From: Chloroflexota bacterium | GTDB taxonomy: Bacteria > Chloroflexota > Dehalococcoidia > Lucifugimonadales > Lucifugimonadaceae | Length of the DNA stretch: 64,000 nt | Assembly: GCA_009838175.1 (NCBI GenBank) | Contig: VXSB01000040.1 | Location: forward strand, 1-64,000 | Reading direction: 5' to 3' | Part shown: one piece after another, positions 25,957 to 34,969 of the stretch | How the letters are laid out: the number at the start of each line of letters is the position of its first letter | How positions within the stretch are numbered: the stretch's first letter is position 1 | The notes under the pieces: model-generated | The model's input: the letters and a program-made list of their open reading frames with translations, nothing else | The model's database searches: none | Told to the model about the DNA's origin: nothing | Position numbers and translations under genes: made by a program

Positions 25957-27066
25957 ATGACGACCGCACCAACTGCTACAACTTCGACTGACGGAGCCGA
26001 TCGACGACAGTCCCAAGATGCGGTCTTGCGTGTCGACGACTTGCACGTCTACTACGAAACAGCGGCGGGCGATGTCAAAGCTGTAAACGGTGTCACGTTC
26101 GATCTGCGACCGGGTGAGCGCCTTGCATTAGTGGGTGAATCCGGCAGCGGAAAGAGCACTATGGCCACTGCGCTCATGCGCATGACCAGCCCACCCGGCA
26201 AAATCGTGTCTGGCAGTATCCAATTGGGCGGCCGCGATCTGCTGCAACTCAACGAAGCCGAGATGAGACGCGCCAGACTCGCCGAGATTGCCCTCGTGCC
26301 CCAAGGCGCAATGAACTCGCTCAACCCAGTTATCCGGATCGAAAAACAAATCATCGATGGCATCTTAGACCACGTAATCGAAGAATCTCCCGGAACATCG
26401 CGTAGGTCCGACGAATCTTCCTTCTCCCGAGCCGATGATTTCGGTGCCCTCGCAAGAACGCCGACACGTTCCGAACTGCGCGAAAAGGTCGCCGATCTTC
26501 TGACCAACGTCGGTTTATCGCCATCCGTCGCCCGCATGTATCCCCACGAACTCAGCGGCGGTATGAAGCAGCGAGCTGTATTGGCCATCGCGACTTGCTT
26601 GTCACCAAAAGTGATCGTCGCCGATGAACCAACCAGCGCGCTCGATGTCGTTGTCCAACGCCAAATAATGCAGACCCTTGGCAGGTTGCAATCCGGCATC
26701 GATGCCGCCGTGATACTAGTCGGCCACGACATGGGACTGGTAGCGCAGTTCGCCGACACTATCGGCGTCATGTACGCTGGACGATTGGTCGAACTTGGGC
26801 CGGTTAATCAGATCTTCGAAGACCCGCAACACCCATACACCAAACTCCTTATTGACAGCTTGCCGTCGTTTAGCCAGAAGAAAGAGTTCATCGGTATCCC
26901 CGGCATGCCACCGCGTCTGCTGAACCTCCCCTCCGGATGCACTTTCTATCCACGCTGCCCTTCGGCTATGGACATGTGCCAAAACACTGATCCATTGAAC
27001 ATCGAAGTAAGACCGAACTGGCGTACCGAGTGCCACTTGCATACTGAAGCGGTGTCGAATGGCTAA
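25957..27066 (+). CDS. Oligopeptide-type ABC transporter ATPase, DppD-like (system 1)
   Basis: 369 residues. ABC ATPase with Walker A GESGSGKS (60-67), signature LSGGMKQRAVLA (about 199-210), Walker B VIVADEP, H-loop LVGHDMG and the C-terminal OppD cluster motif (CTFYPRCPSAMDMC). Between the Q-loop and the signature, residues 141-170 form a Ser/Arg-rich insertion about 26 residues longer than in the paralogue at 47276. It pairs with DppF, whose ATG overlaps its stop by 8 bp. It energises uptake through the permeases at 34970-36900. Confidence 0.93.
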   Translation: MTTAPTATTSTDGADRRQSQDAVLRVDDLHVYYETAAGDVKAVNGVTFDLRPGERLALVGESGSGKSTMATALMRMTSPPGKIVSGSIQLGGRDLLQLNEAEMRRARLAEIALVPQGAMNSLNPVIRIEKQIIDGILDHVIEESPGTSRRSDESSFSRADDFGALARTPTRSELREKVADLLTNVGLSPSVARMYPHELSGGMKQRAVLAIATCLSPKVIVADEPTSALDVVVQRQIMQTLGRLQSGIDAAVILVGHDMGLVAQFADTIGVMYAGRLVELGPVNQIFEDPQHPYTKLLIDSLPSFSQKKEFIGIPGMPPRLLNLPSGCTFYPRCPSAMDMCQNTDPLNIEVRPNWRTECHLHTEAVSNG

Positions 27067-28111
27067 TCTGCTCGAACTCGAAAACGTATCCAAGATCTTC
27101 GGCGGTGGATTCTTCAACCGTTCGAACGTCACGATAGCTGTGCAAGATGTTTCGTTAGCGATACCCGAAGATCGACCCACGATAACCGCGATTGCTGGTG
27201 AGAGCGGAAGTGGCAAGACAACGCTCGCAAGGTTGCTTTTGGGTGTGATTCCTCCGACTTCCGGTCAAGTCCGGTACCAAGGTGAAGATGTCCAGAGAAT
27301 GCGCTCGCGCGACTGGCTGAACTTTCGTCGCGAGGTGCAACCTATCTTCCAAGACCCGTTCGAGGCTTACAACCCCTTCTACACCGTCGATCACGTCCTG
27401 CACCGCCCGATCCGCAACTTCAAACTCGCCTTGAACGCGCAAGAACGAGACCAACGCATAGAGGAATCTCTCCGCATGGTCGGTTTGCAACCGGACGAGA
27501 CGTTGGGACGCTACCCTCACCAGTTAAGCGGCGGTCAACGGCAACGCGTCATGGTCGCTCGCGCGCTCCTCCTGCGCCCGCGCATCATCCTAGCCGACGA
27601 ACCTGTGTCCATGGTTGATGCATCACTCCGCGCTACGATCCTGCGGAGCATCCGAGACCTCAATCGCGACTTTGGCATATCGGTCATCTACATCACCCAC
27701 GACCTCACAACCGCGTACCAAATGTGCGACAACATCATCGTGATGTACCGCGGCGTCGTGGCCGAAGCGGGCAGCGTCGAAGAGGTCATCCAGAACCCGA
27801 AGCACCCCTACACCCAGCTACTTATCGACTCCGTGCCACAGCCGGATCCTAAAGCCGCTTGGGGCGAAGAAGACGACGAATCGGTAGACCGTGTTGATGA
27901 AAGTTCAATCGTCACCGATCAATGCAAGTTCGCACCGCGATGCAAATACGTAATGGCGGAATGCACCGATTCGGCACCCCCCTTGCGCACCATCGGACCA
28001 AACCAGTTGGCCAGCTGCTTCCTCTATACCGACCAACCAGAGGTAGAAGACCCGGACATCGGACAGTCGTTCGAGTACCCGGTGATTGAACCCGCCGAAG
28101 TCACAAACTAA
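27059..28111 (+). CDS. Oligopeptide-type ABC transporter ATPase, DppF-like (system 1)
   Basis: 350 residues. Walker A GESGSGKT, signature LSGGQRQRVMVARA, Walker B IILADEP, H-loop YITHDLTTAY and the C-terminal cysteine cluster (CKFAPRCKYVMAEC) of the OppF group. N-terminal FGGGFFNRSNVTIAV is a loop also present in the system 3 paralogue at 46279. Its start is inside the end of the DppD gene, so the pair is coupled. It converges on the CRTAC1-like gene with 15 bp between stops. Confidence 0.93.
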   Translation: MANLLELENVSKIFGGGFFNRSNVTIAVQDVSLAIPEDRPTITAIAGESGSGKTTLARLLLGVIPPTSGQVRYQGEDVQRMRSRDWLNFRREVQPIFQDPFEAYNPFYTVDHVLHRPIRNFKLALNAQERDQRIEESLRMVGLQPDETLGRYPHQLSGGQRQRVMVARALLLRPRIILADEPVSMVDASLRATILRSIRDLNRDFGISVIYITHDLTTAYQMCDNIIVMYRGVVAEAGSVEEVIQNPKHPYTQLLIDSVPQPDPKAAWGEEDDESVDRVDESSIVTDQCKFAPRCKYVMAECTDSAPPLRTIGPNQLASCFLYTDQPEVEDPDIGQSFEYPVIEPAEVTN

Positions 28112-28126
28112 CCATCTTTGACGAGG

Positions 28127-30433
28127 TTATTTTGCGACTTCCTCGATCTCCACGGACTGATTCGCCGCGATATCTTCACTGACCTGTACGACGCCGCTTG
28201 GCCAAACCACCTCGATTGTCTCAACCTTCGCAGCTTTACCCAGTCCGAAATGCAAATCAATACAGTTCATACTCAAGAACGACGAACTCCCAAGAACATC
28301 CTGAACTTGCGTCGTTGACTCTCCCGAAGCATCAACATCGGCAGTCACTTTGACACGTGCTCCGATGCCATCGGCGTTGCTGCCCGTACCGTCGATGCTC
28401 TGACGGCCAGTCAGTTTCACCGATAACCAGTTTCCTTCACTAGCATTGCTCATCCATAGAAACAACGGGCCGCGGAAAAAGTCGATCGTTTTTTCAGATA
28501 TGAATACCGGTCCGTTACTGTTCGTGCCCAGCAGATCGACCGTTCCATCGCCATTCAGGTCGCACTTAGCCAACCCTTTGCCGTTTTCGTGGTAGCGACG
28601 GTCCAGTCGCTGCCGTTCAGGATCGAACTCCGGATTGTTCGGGTCAACAACCTTGTAGTTGACCCCTTGAATATCGAGCAACTGCGCCTCAACGGTTATG
28701 TCCTCGAACTGCCCCGCGCCGTCGCCCCGCAACATACGTCCTGAACCTGTGTACTTGAAGCCATTCGGACCTTCCCCTCTGCCGCCCATTGCTCCGAGCC
28801 AATAAAGGTCCTGATCACCATCATTCTCGTAGTCGAAGAACGCCGTGCCGAATCCGAAATCGTATGCCGCCAATCCAACCGGCTGTTCCACATCGTTCCA
28901 AACCTTCAGGATATTAGATTGATCCAGTGATTCTGGAGGAAATGCTTGGCTCGTGGCAACATCGGTCTGCGGCGCAACATTCTTGAAATCGCCGATCATG
29001 CCCATCTCATCGTCTTCCATAACACCGTCATTTCGCAACAGGAAGTGGTAACACGTACCCCATCCTTGAGCGTGGCTATAGGCGCAATCGCCTGAAGGCA
29101 CCGGAGGCACGTCGTAGAGCAAGAAGTGATACCCGATGTTCGTGATGAAGATGTCAAGATCCTCGTCCGAGTCATAGTCCCCCAACGCGAACCCCATCCA
29201 AGCACCTACGGCATCAACACCCATCTCTTCCTCTATCGAAGCGAATCTCACATCATCCCCATCCGTGTCGTTGCGGTATACCTTCAACGTGTCACCATCG
29301 TCGGCCAACCACAGGTCGAGGTCACCATCGGAGTCGTGATCGAAGAACAGCGAAGCCAACGTCTGCCCCGTCGGGTCCCCTATCCGATTACCATTCGCAT
29401 CCTTTAACGACGCGTCATACCCTCTCACCATCTCTCCGGTATCAGGATCTTTCCACTCCATCGGCTCGCCATCCGGGTTCAACATCTTGATCGGCGGGCT
29501 GATCAACCCCGCAGATTCAGTCACATCACTGAATGTCAGATCACCGTTGTTGATGTAGAGCCGGTTGTAGTGCCCATGGTGACGAGGATCATCGAACCGG
29601 ATGAAATCCTGATCCAGGCGGTTGCCCACAAACACGTCCGTCCAACCATCGTTGTTCACGTCTCCGCAGGCGATGGTGATCGCCGACTGTACGTTGATGT
29701 CGTCACCGAATGCCGAGTCCGTAACATCCTCAAACCGCTCTCCCCCGACATTCCGCAAAAGCCTGTCCTTGATCGCGTTCGTCAGCGCTTCGTTACCAAC
29801 CGCGGATCGGTAATCAAGTTCATCACCAATCAACCCGTAACCTGCCACGTAGAGGTCTTGATACCCGTCGTTATCGAAATCACAAGCTGCGACCGCCGTG
29901 CTGTTCGAGAGCGCCAAATCTGCTCCTAGTTCTTCACCCACCTCTGTGAATTCATTGTTCCCATCGTTGCGAAACAACAGATTCGGCCCGCCGGGTGATT
30001 CCGGGAATTCCGAATCAGAGTTTGCTTGAGTGACGTAGAAATCCATGTCGCCATCACGGTCGAAGTCGAAGAACGCCGAACCAGGATGCCAGTTGTTCAC
30101 GAACGCGTTCTTGCCGAGCGCCTCGCGGGCAATGTTGGTGAACGGCATAACTGGTTCCTTACCCGGAACTATCACGGGCTGGAGGGACGGCGTCGCCGTC
30201 GGAATCGGAGTCGGACTCTGAGGTACTGTCGTCGGCAACACCTGCCTCATTACCGTCGGCGGGACAGTAGTCGGTTGCGGGATAGAAGCAGTAGGTATTT
30301 GCACTAGCTCGCGGTCCGGTTCTTCAGCCCCTCGAAAGACCAAGAAGAAGATTATCGCCAAGCACAAGAGGACTGCCAAAGACAAGAAGGCCGCCGCCAA
30401 AGACAACGCGAATATTGATTGCCGGATCGACAT
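28127..30433 (-). CDS. Membrane-anchored FG-GAP/VCBS repeat protein, CRTAC1/ASPIC-UnbV type
   Basis: 768 residues. One N-terminal membrane helix (about 9-34) is followed by a Pro/Thr-rich linker (45-90). Then come seven calcium-binding FG-GAP blades of D-x-D-x-D-G type (first DFDRDGDMD at about 123; then DFDNDGYQD, DVNNDGWTD, DHDSDGDLD, DYDSDEDLD, DYENDGDQD, DLNGDGTVD). It closes with an ASPIC/UnbV domain (LGSSSFLSMNCIDLHFGLG, VEVVWPSG). It is extracytoplasmic, probably a calcium-dependent beta-propeller that binds polymers or proteins at the surface. It lies between the ATPase pair and the binding proteins of transporter system 1. A close paralogue (52705) diverges from the system 3 operon. 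Confidence 0.87.
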   Translation of the reverse strand: MSIRQSIFALSLAAAFLSLAVLLCLAIIFFLVFRGAEEPDRELVQIPTASIPQPTTVPPTVMRQVLPTTVPQSPTPIPTATPSLQPVIVPGKEPVMPFTNIAREALGKNAFVNNWHPGSAFFDFDRDGDMDFYVTQANSDSEFPESPGGPNLLFRNDGNNEFTEVGEELGADLALSNSTAVAACDFDNDGYQDLYVAGYGLIGDELDYRSAVGNEALTNAIKDRLLRNVGGERFEDVTDSAFGDDINVQSAITIACGDVNNDGWTDVFVGNRLDQDFIRFDDPRHHGHYNRLYINNGDLTFSDVTESAGLISPPIKMLNPDGEPMEWKDPDTGEMVRGYDASLKDANGNRIGDPTGQTLASLFFDHDSDGDLDLWLADDGDTLKVYRNDTDGDDVRFASIEEEMGVDAVGAWMGFALGDYDSDEDLDIFITNIGYHFLLYDVPPVPSGDCAYSHAQGWGTCYHFLLRNDGVMEDDEMGMIGDFKNVAPQTDVATSQAFPPESLDQSNILKVWNDVEQPVGLAAYDFGFGTAFFDYENDGDQDLYWLGAMGGRGEGPNGFKYTGSGRMLRGDGAGQFEDITVEAQLLDIQGVNYKVVDPNNPEFDPERQRLDRRYHENGKGLAKCDLNGDGTVDLLGTNSNGPVFISEKTIDFFRGPLFLWMSNASEGNWLSVKLTGRQSIDGTGSNADGIGARVKVTADVDASGESTTQVQDVLGSSSFLSMNCIDLHFGLGKAAKVETIEVVWPSGVVQVSEDIAANQSVEIEEVAK

Positions 30434-30460
30434 AGCTTCAGAATCTCAATCTAAAACAAT

Positions 30461-30495
30461 AAAGCGGGTTGCGGTGATTGCCCGCAACCCGCTTT
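30461..30495 (-). terminator. Intrinsic terminator of binding protein gene 1
   Basis: A 14-bp perfect stem (AAAGCGGGTTGCGG at 30461-30474 with CCGCAACCCGCTTT at 30482-30495) and a 7-nt loop. On the minus strand it is followed by a T-rich run (TTTATTGTTTTAG). It lies about 40 nt after the stop of the gene at 30537. Confidence 0.85.
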
Positions 30496-30536
30496 CTGGA
30501 ATTCCGACGACTTGCGTGTCGTACTTTCGTCCTTCG

Positions 30537-32480
30537 TTACTCCGTCGGCTCGAGATTCATCGTGATCAGATACCAACCCGTCCATGGCGGATATGGAGCA
30601 GCATACGGATCCTCGACGCCCGGCCAACCAGTCCAATATCGGGTATTGTGCACGATCACGTGCAACTCTTCGGCGATGTGAATCACTGGCAAATCGCGCA
30701 GATACAGCTCGAACGCCTGACGCGTCAACTCTACGTATCGCGGGTCGTCTGGCGAGTGGAGCATGCCCTCCATCTCATCCAAAATCGCGTCCATCTCCGG
30801 ATTCTCGTACCGGCCTCCCTGTACTGCCCCAGCGTAACGTTCGCCCGGCGGTGCTGAGTTCTTCGAATGGTAAGACTTGAACGTCGTGTACGGTTCCGTG
30901 ATCGATCCACACTGCACCCAAACGACCTCAGTCTCGCCCAGTCGCAGTCGGTCGCCAATCGTCGCCGGCTCTCCTTGCTTGAACACCGCATCAAAGCCGC
31001 CTGCCTGCAGCTGCTTCTCTAGAAACGGGCCTTGCGGTCGAAGCCAAGACGGGATTTCCAATGTGATCTCTACACGCTCGCCGTCTTTGGTCCAGAACCC
31101 TGCCGAATCTTTCGAATAACCCGAATCCGTCATCCGCGCCTCAACTTTTGCTGGGTCAGGATCGTTCGGATTGTATTTGTCGATGATGTCCTGCACCAAC
31201 GGCAAGTACTGCTTTACGCCGTAGGAAGATATGGGGACCACCACCGGCGGCACTCCACCTTCATAAGCCAAGTTGGCGATTTCATTGCGGTCGATCGCAT
31301 GGTTGATCGCCCATCGAACGTTGACGTCGCTGAAGTGCTTCTTCTGGTTGTTCAGTATCAATACGAAGTTACATCCGTCCGCAGCACCCCAAACGGGCCC
31401 TTCAAAGTTCCACGATCGGAGTGCGTCGTTGAATCCTTTGGCCGCTTCAAATGTGCCCTTCAACAACGGCACACCTGCGTCGGTCTGGTTGTTTATGTAG
31501 AGCTGACCAGCGATGTCATCGTTCGCAATCGGGATGTACTTCAGTCGTTCCACTTTCGGCAAGTCGTGGAAACCGGTCTCAGCGCCCCACCAATCGTCTC
31601 TACGGTCGTACAACTGAACCTCAGGGGTTGACAAAACTAATTTGAATGCACCTGTTCCCAGAGGCCAACCCTTCGCGGGATCATAGTTGTTGAACGTCAG
31701 AGGGTCTTCGTTTTCCCAGACGTGCTTCGGCACGATCACGACATGGTTCTCATGACCGAAGCCGAACTGCTCCTGGAAGAAACGAGGGTCAGGACGCGTC
31801 AGCTTCATTGTGAAGTTGTAGTCGTCGTGGACGGTCACACTCTCGATCTTGTCCGCGAACAGCGTGGATCGGTTCATGTCTGGAGCGTTGGCGATCACCA
31901 TATCCACGGTGAACTTAAAGTCGTGCGCGGTGAATGGGACGCCATCCGACCACTTCGCCCCCTCTCGAACCTTGACGTCGATCTCGTCGAGTGTGTCGTT
32001 GTACTCAAAGGATTCACCGAGCCACGGGACAATACTCCCGTCATTCAGGTTCGTGTAAAACAGGTGCTCGATCAGACCCTTTTCCGACGCGTGACGGGCA
32101 TGAGAATTACCCGGCAACCACCAGTTAAAGTCCTCAACGTTGTCATGTTGCGTCCGATAGGAACCACTCCAGTGGGTAAATACCACCGTCCGGTTACGCG
32201 GCACATCCTTCAGCGCACCAGGGTCTGGGGTTGGAGTGACTTCCTTCTCGACAATGACCTGCTTCTCAACCTCCACAGTCTGCACCACGGTCTCGCCTTG
32301 TACGACGACCTCTTTCTCGACCTCAACGGTTACCGGCACTTCGACCGCGACTTCCTCCTTGACCACAACCGTCTGGACCACCGTTTCGGTGCCTCCGCAG
32401 GCTCCGATGGCGACTAACGCGACAAGCGCAGCGACACTAGGCACAAGCGTTGACAGCATCCATTTCTTCGGCGATTTCAC
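30537..32480 (-). CDS. Peptide/sugar ABC transporter binding lipoprotein, family 5 (system 1, copy A)
   Basis: 647 residues. Basic start, hydrophobic core and a lipobox (AIGACGG, Cys about 28) mark a lipoprotein anchored outside the cytoplasmic membrane. Residues about 31-80 are a repetitive Val/Glu/Lys stalk. After PTPDPGALKDVPRNRT comes a family-5 (SBP_bac_5) binding domain with KWSDGVPFTAHDFKFTVDM and WGAADGCNFVLILNNQ. The start is GTG at 32480 with GGAGG 11 nt before. It has a tandem near-duplicate at 32743 and probably feeds the permeases at 34970. A strong terminator follows. Confidence 0.93.
   Translation of the reverse strand: MKSPKKWMLSTLVPSVAALVALVAIGACGGTETVVQTVVVKEEVAVEVPVTVEVEKEVVVQGETVVQTVEVEKQVIVEKEVTPTPDPGALKDVPRNRTVVFTHWSGSYRTQHDNVEDFNWWLPGNSHARHASEKGLIEHLFYTNLNDGSIVPWLGESFEYNDTLDEIDVKVREGAKWSDGVPFTAHDFKFTVDMVIANAPDMNRSTLFADKIESVTVHDDYNFTMKLTRPDPRFFQEQFGFGHENHVVIVPKHVWENEDPLTFNNYDPAKGWPLGTGAFKLVLSTPEVQLYDRRDDWWGAETGFHDLPKVERLKYIPIANDDIAGQLYINNQTDAGVPLLKGTFEAAKGFNDALRSWNFEGPVWGAADGCNFVLILNNQKKHFSDVNVRWAINHAIDRNEIANLAYEGGVPPVVVPISSYGVKQYLPLVQDIIDKYNPNDPDPAKVEARMTDSGYSKDSAGFWTKDGERVEITLEIPSWLRPQGPFLEKQLQAGGFDAVFKQGEPATIGDRLRLGETEVVWVQCGSITEPYTTFKSYHSKNSAPPGERYAGAVQGGRYENPEMDAILDEMEGMLHSPDDPRYVELTRQAFELYLRDLPVIHIAEELHVIVHNTRYWTGWPGVEDPYAAPYPPWTGWYLITMNLEPTE
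32208..32390 (-). repeat. Stalk-coding repeat of binding protein A
   Basis: Codes about 60 residues built of alternating Val with Glu/Lys (TVVQTVVVKEEV, VEVEKEVVVQGETVVQTVEVEKQV). The unit V-E-K-E-V recurs. It joins the lipid-anchored Cys to the folded binding domain. Confidence 0.7.
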
Positions 32481-32662
32481 GGCGCGTACCCTCCTCGTAC
32501 CGTTTGGACAACTTCGTAAAGATTAACGGAAACCGAAGTTGCAGTCAATCCTAGTATTTCGTTAGGTTTTCGTCGTATTGTTACGAATTCACAATTATGA
32601 GCCGTCACATTCGAAGTCGCAGAAATGATCTTTATCAGACAAGATTCCGGACGGTACAAGCA

Positions 32663-32696
32663 GAACGGGCTGCGGTTAAATGACCGCAGCCCGTTC
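32663..32696 (-). terminator. Hairpin after binding protein gene 2
   Basis: A 14-bp stem (GAACGGGCTGCGGT at 32663-32676, ACCGCAGCCCGTTC at 32683-32696) with a 6-nt loop, about 47 nt beyond the stop of the gene at 32743. No strong T-run follows, so readthrough into the next binding protein gene is possible. Confidence 0.65.
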
Positions 32697-32742
32697 GATT
32701 CTCGCGTCGGCGATGTGATCGCCGTCTCAGAACCCGACTAGT

Positions 32743-34686
32743 CTAGTTTCCAGTCGGCTTCAAGTTCAACGTGATGTGGTACCAACCGTTCCACGGCGGG
32801 TATGGCGCAACGTACGGGTCCTCAACACCCGGCCATCCTGTCCACCAGTGCGTGTTGTGAACGATCACGTGCAACTCTTCAGCGATGTGGATTACTGGCA
32901 TGTCACGCAGGAACAGCTCCATCGCGCCTCGTGCCAATTCCACGTAACGCGGGTCGTCAGGCGAGTGAAGCATCGCTTCCATCTCGTCCAAGATCGCGTC
33001 CATCTCCGGGTTCTCGTAGCGTCCGCCTTGGACCGCACCCTTGTAGTTCTCGCCAGGAGGTGCCGAGTTCTTGGAGTGGTACGACTTGAACGTGTCATAC
33101 GGCTCGTTAATCGATCCACACTGTACCCAAACGACCTCGGTCTCACCCATCCTGAGACGGTCACCGATCGTCGCCGGTTCGCCCTGCTTAAAGACAGCGT
33201 CAAAACCGCCTTCTTGCAACTGCTTCTCAAGGAACGGACCTTGTGGCCTCATCCATGACGGAATCTCGAGCGTGATCTCTACGCGTTCGCCATCTTTGGT
33301 CCAGAATCCTTCCGAGTCTTTTGAATACCCGGCGGTCGTCATTCGCTCGTCAACCTTCTCGAGGCTATGGTTGCCAGCATCGTATTTGTCGAGAATGTCT
33401 TGCATCAACGGCAGATACTGCTTAACACCGTAGGACGAGATCGGAACAACTACTGCCGGAACACCGCCCTCGTAAGCCAGTCCAGTGATTTCGTCACGGT
33501 TGATGGCGTGGTTGATAGCCCAGCGAACATCGACGCTAGAGAAGTGCGTCTTCTGGTTGTTCAGAATCAACACGAAGTTACAGCCGTCCGGGGCACCCCA
33601 TACCGGCCCTTCAAAGTTCCAAGACCGCAGAGCGTCGTTGAAGCCCTTGGCAGCCTCGAATGTTCCTTTCAGCAACGGCGGACCAGCATCAAGCTGGTTG
33701 TTGATGTAGAGCTGACCTGCGATGTCGTCGTTCGCAACCGGGATGTACTGGATGCGCTCAACCATCGGAGCGTCGTGGAATCCGGTCTCAGACGCCCACC
33801 AGTCGTCACGCCGGTCATAGATCTGCACTTCCGGTGTCGATAATGCCAACCTGTAGGCACCAGTTCCCAACGGCCAACCCTTCTCAGGGTCATAGTTGTT
33901 GAACGTCAACGGGTCCTCGTTCTCCCAGACGTGCTTCGGCACGATCGGTGTGTGGTTCTCCCAACCGAAACCGAACTGCACTTGGAAGAAGCGCGGGTCC
34001 GGTCGCGAAAGCTGGATCGTCAGGTTGTAGTCGTCATGAACGACCACTTCCGAAATCATGTCGTTCCAGTGCGTCGAACGGTTCAAGTCCGGCGCGTTGT
34101 TCCGAACCATGTCGATTGTGAACTTGACGTCGTGAGCCGTGAAATCAACTCCGTCCGACCACTTCGCTCCCTCGCGGATCTTCACATCGACCGCGTCAAG
34201 CGAGTCGTTGTATTCAAACGACTCTCCCAGCCATGGGATGATGTTTCCCTCATTCAAGTTCGTGTAGAAGAGGAACTCGATCAATCCCTTCTCTGATGCA
34301 TGCCGAGCGTGAGAGTTGCCAGGCAACCACCAGTTGAAGTTCTCGACGTTGTCGTGCTGTGTCCGATAGGAGTCGCTCCAGTGCGTAATCACGAGCGTCC
34401 GGTTACGCGGCACATCTTTTAACGCGCCAGGGTCCGGGGTCGGGGTAACTTCCTTCTCGACCACGACCTGTTTCTCGACCTCGACCGTCTGCACCACCGT
34501 CTCGCCTTGAACGATGACTTCTTTCTCGACCTCAACGGTTACGGGCACCTCAACCGCCACCTCTTCTTTGACGACAACCGTCTGGACAACCGTCTCGGTG
34601 CCTCCGCATGCCGCCAAAGCCGTTAAGGCGATCATCGACGCGGCCGCTAACAGCACGGCTAACGGGCTCAACCTCTTCAATCGCAT
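32743..34686 (-). CDS. Peptide/sugar ABC transporter binding lipoprotein, family 5 (system 1, copy B)
   Basis: 647 residues, the same length as copy A and similar to it over the whole binding domain (for example NFNWWLPGNSHARHASEKGL in both). Lipobox ALAACGG, then the same Val/Glu stalk. ATG at 34686 has GGAGGT 11 nt upstream. The main differences lie in the signal peptide and scattered ligand-domain residues (for example IPWLGESFEYND versus VPWLGESFEYND), as expected of a tandem duplication followed by divergence. The permease operon diverges from it. Confidence 0.93.
   Translation of the reverse strand: MRLKRLSPLAVLLAAASMIALTALAACGGTETVVQTVVVKEEVAVEVPVTVEVEKEVIVQGETVVQTVEVEKQVVVEKEVTPTPDPGALKDVPRNRTLVITHWSDSYRTQHDNVENFNWWLPGNSHARHASEKGLIEFLFYTNLNEGNIIPWLGESFEYNDSLDAVDVKIREGAKWSDGVDFTAHDVKFTIDMVRNNAPDLNRSTHWNDMISEVVVHDDYNLTIQLSRPDPRFFQVQFGFGWENHTPIVPKHVWENEDPLTFNNYDPEKGWPLGTGAYRLALSTPEVQIYDRRDDWWASETGFHDAPMVERIQYIPVANDDIAGQLYINNQLDAGPPLLKGTFEAAKGFNDALRSWNFEGPVWGAPDGCNFVLILNNQKTHFSSVDVRWAINHAINRDEITGLAYEGGVPAVVVPISSYGVKQYLPLMQDILDKYDAGNHSLEKVDERMTTAGYSKDSEGFWTKDGERVEITLEIPSWMRPQGPFLEKQLQEGGFDAVFKQGEPATIGDRLRMGETEVVWVQCGSINEPYDTFKSYHSKNSAPPGENYKGAVQGGRYENPEMDAILDEMEAMLHSPDDPRYVELARGAMELFLRDMPVIHIAEELHVIVHNTHWWTGWPGVEDPYVAPYPPWNGWYHITLNLKPTGN
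34414..34596 (-). repeat. Stalk-coding repeat of binding protein B
   Basis: Same Val/Glu/Lys repeat as in copy A, almost residue for residue, which fits duplication of the whole gene including its stalk. Confidence 0.7.
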
Positions 34687-34816
34687 GATCTACTTGACCT
34701 CCTGACGACGCCGTTTACGGCTTCGTCTATCTGGACATCTTTTATTGCGGATTTCGTTACGCATTTGGAAGCATAGCGAATCCGTCACGCTTAGAAAGTT
34801 TCCAAGCGACGCGCTA

Positions 34817-34845
34817 ACACTATCGAATATCTCCCAGTTTGTCAA
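34817..34845 (-). promoter_or_regulatory. Probable sigma-70 type promoter for binding protein gene 2
   Basis: On the minus strand TTGACA (34840-34845) is followed by a 17-bp spacer and TAGTGT (34817-34822). The -35 box is perfect; the -10 matches TATAAT at three positions. It would give a leader of about 120 nt. Confidence 0.5.
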
Positions 34846-34868
34846 CAACGGCTTGCAAAGAAAGACTC

Positions 34869-34897
34869 TTGACTATTCTGGGCAATCCGATTAAGTT
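34869..34897 (+). promoter_or_regulatory. Possible promoter for the system 1 permease operon
   Basis: TTGACT (34869-34874), 17-bp spacer, TAAGTT (34892-34897), upstream of the ATG at 34970. It lies almost back to back with the minus-strand promoter at 34817-34845, so the two divergent units may share regulation. Confidence 0.42.
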
Positions 34898-34969
34898 AAC
34901 CTCAGTGTTTACGAAAAGCCGAGAAAGCTCGCATCTACTCCGGAATCACGACCGCAAACTGGCGCACCT

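Noticed and set aside
31722..32417. 231-residue plus-strand frame antisense to binding protein A
   Set aside because: The same kind of shadow recurs opposite binding protein B, tracking the codon pattern; no gene features.
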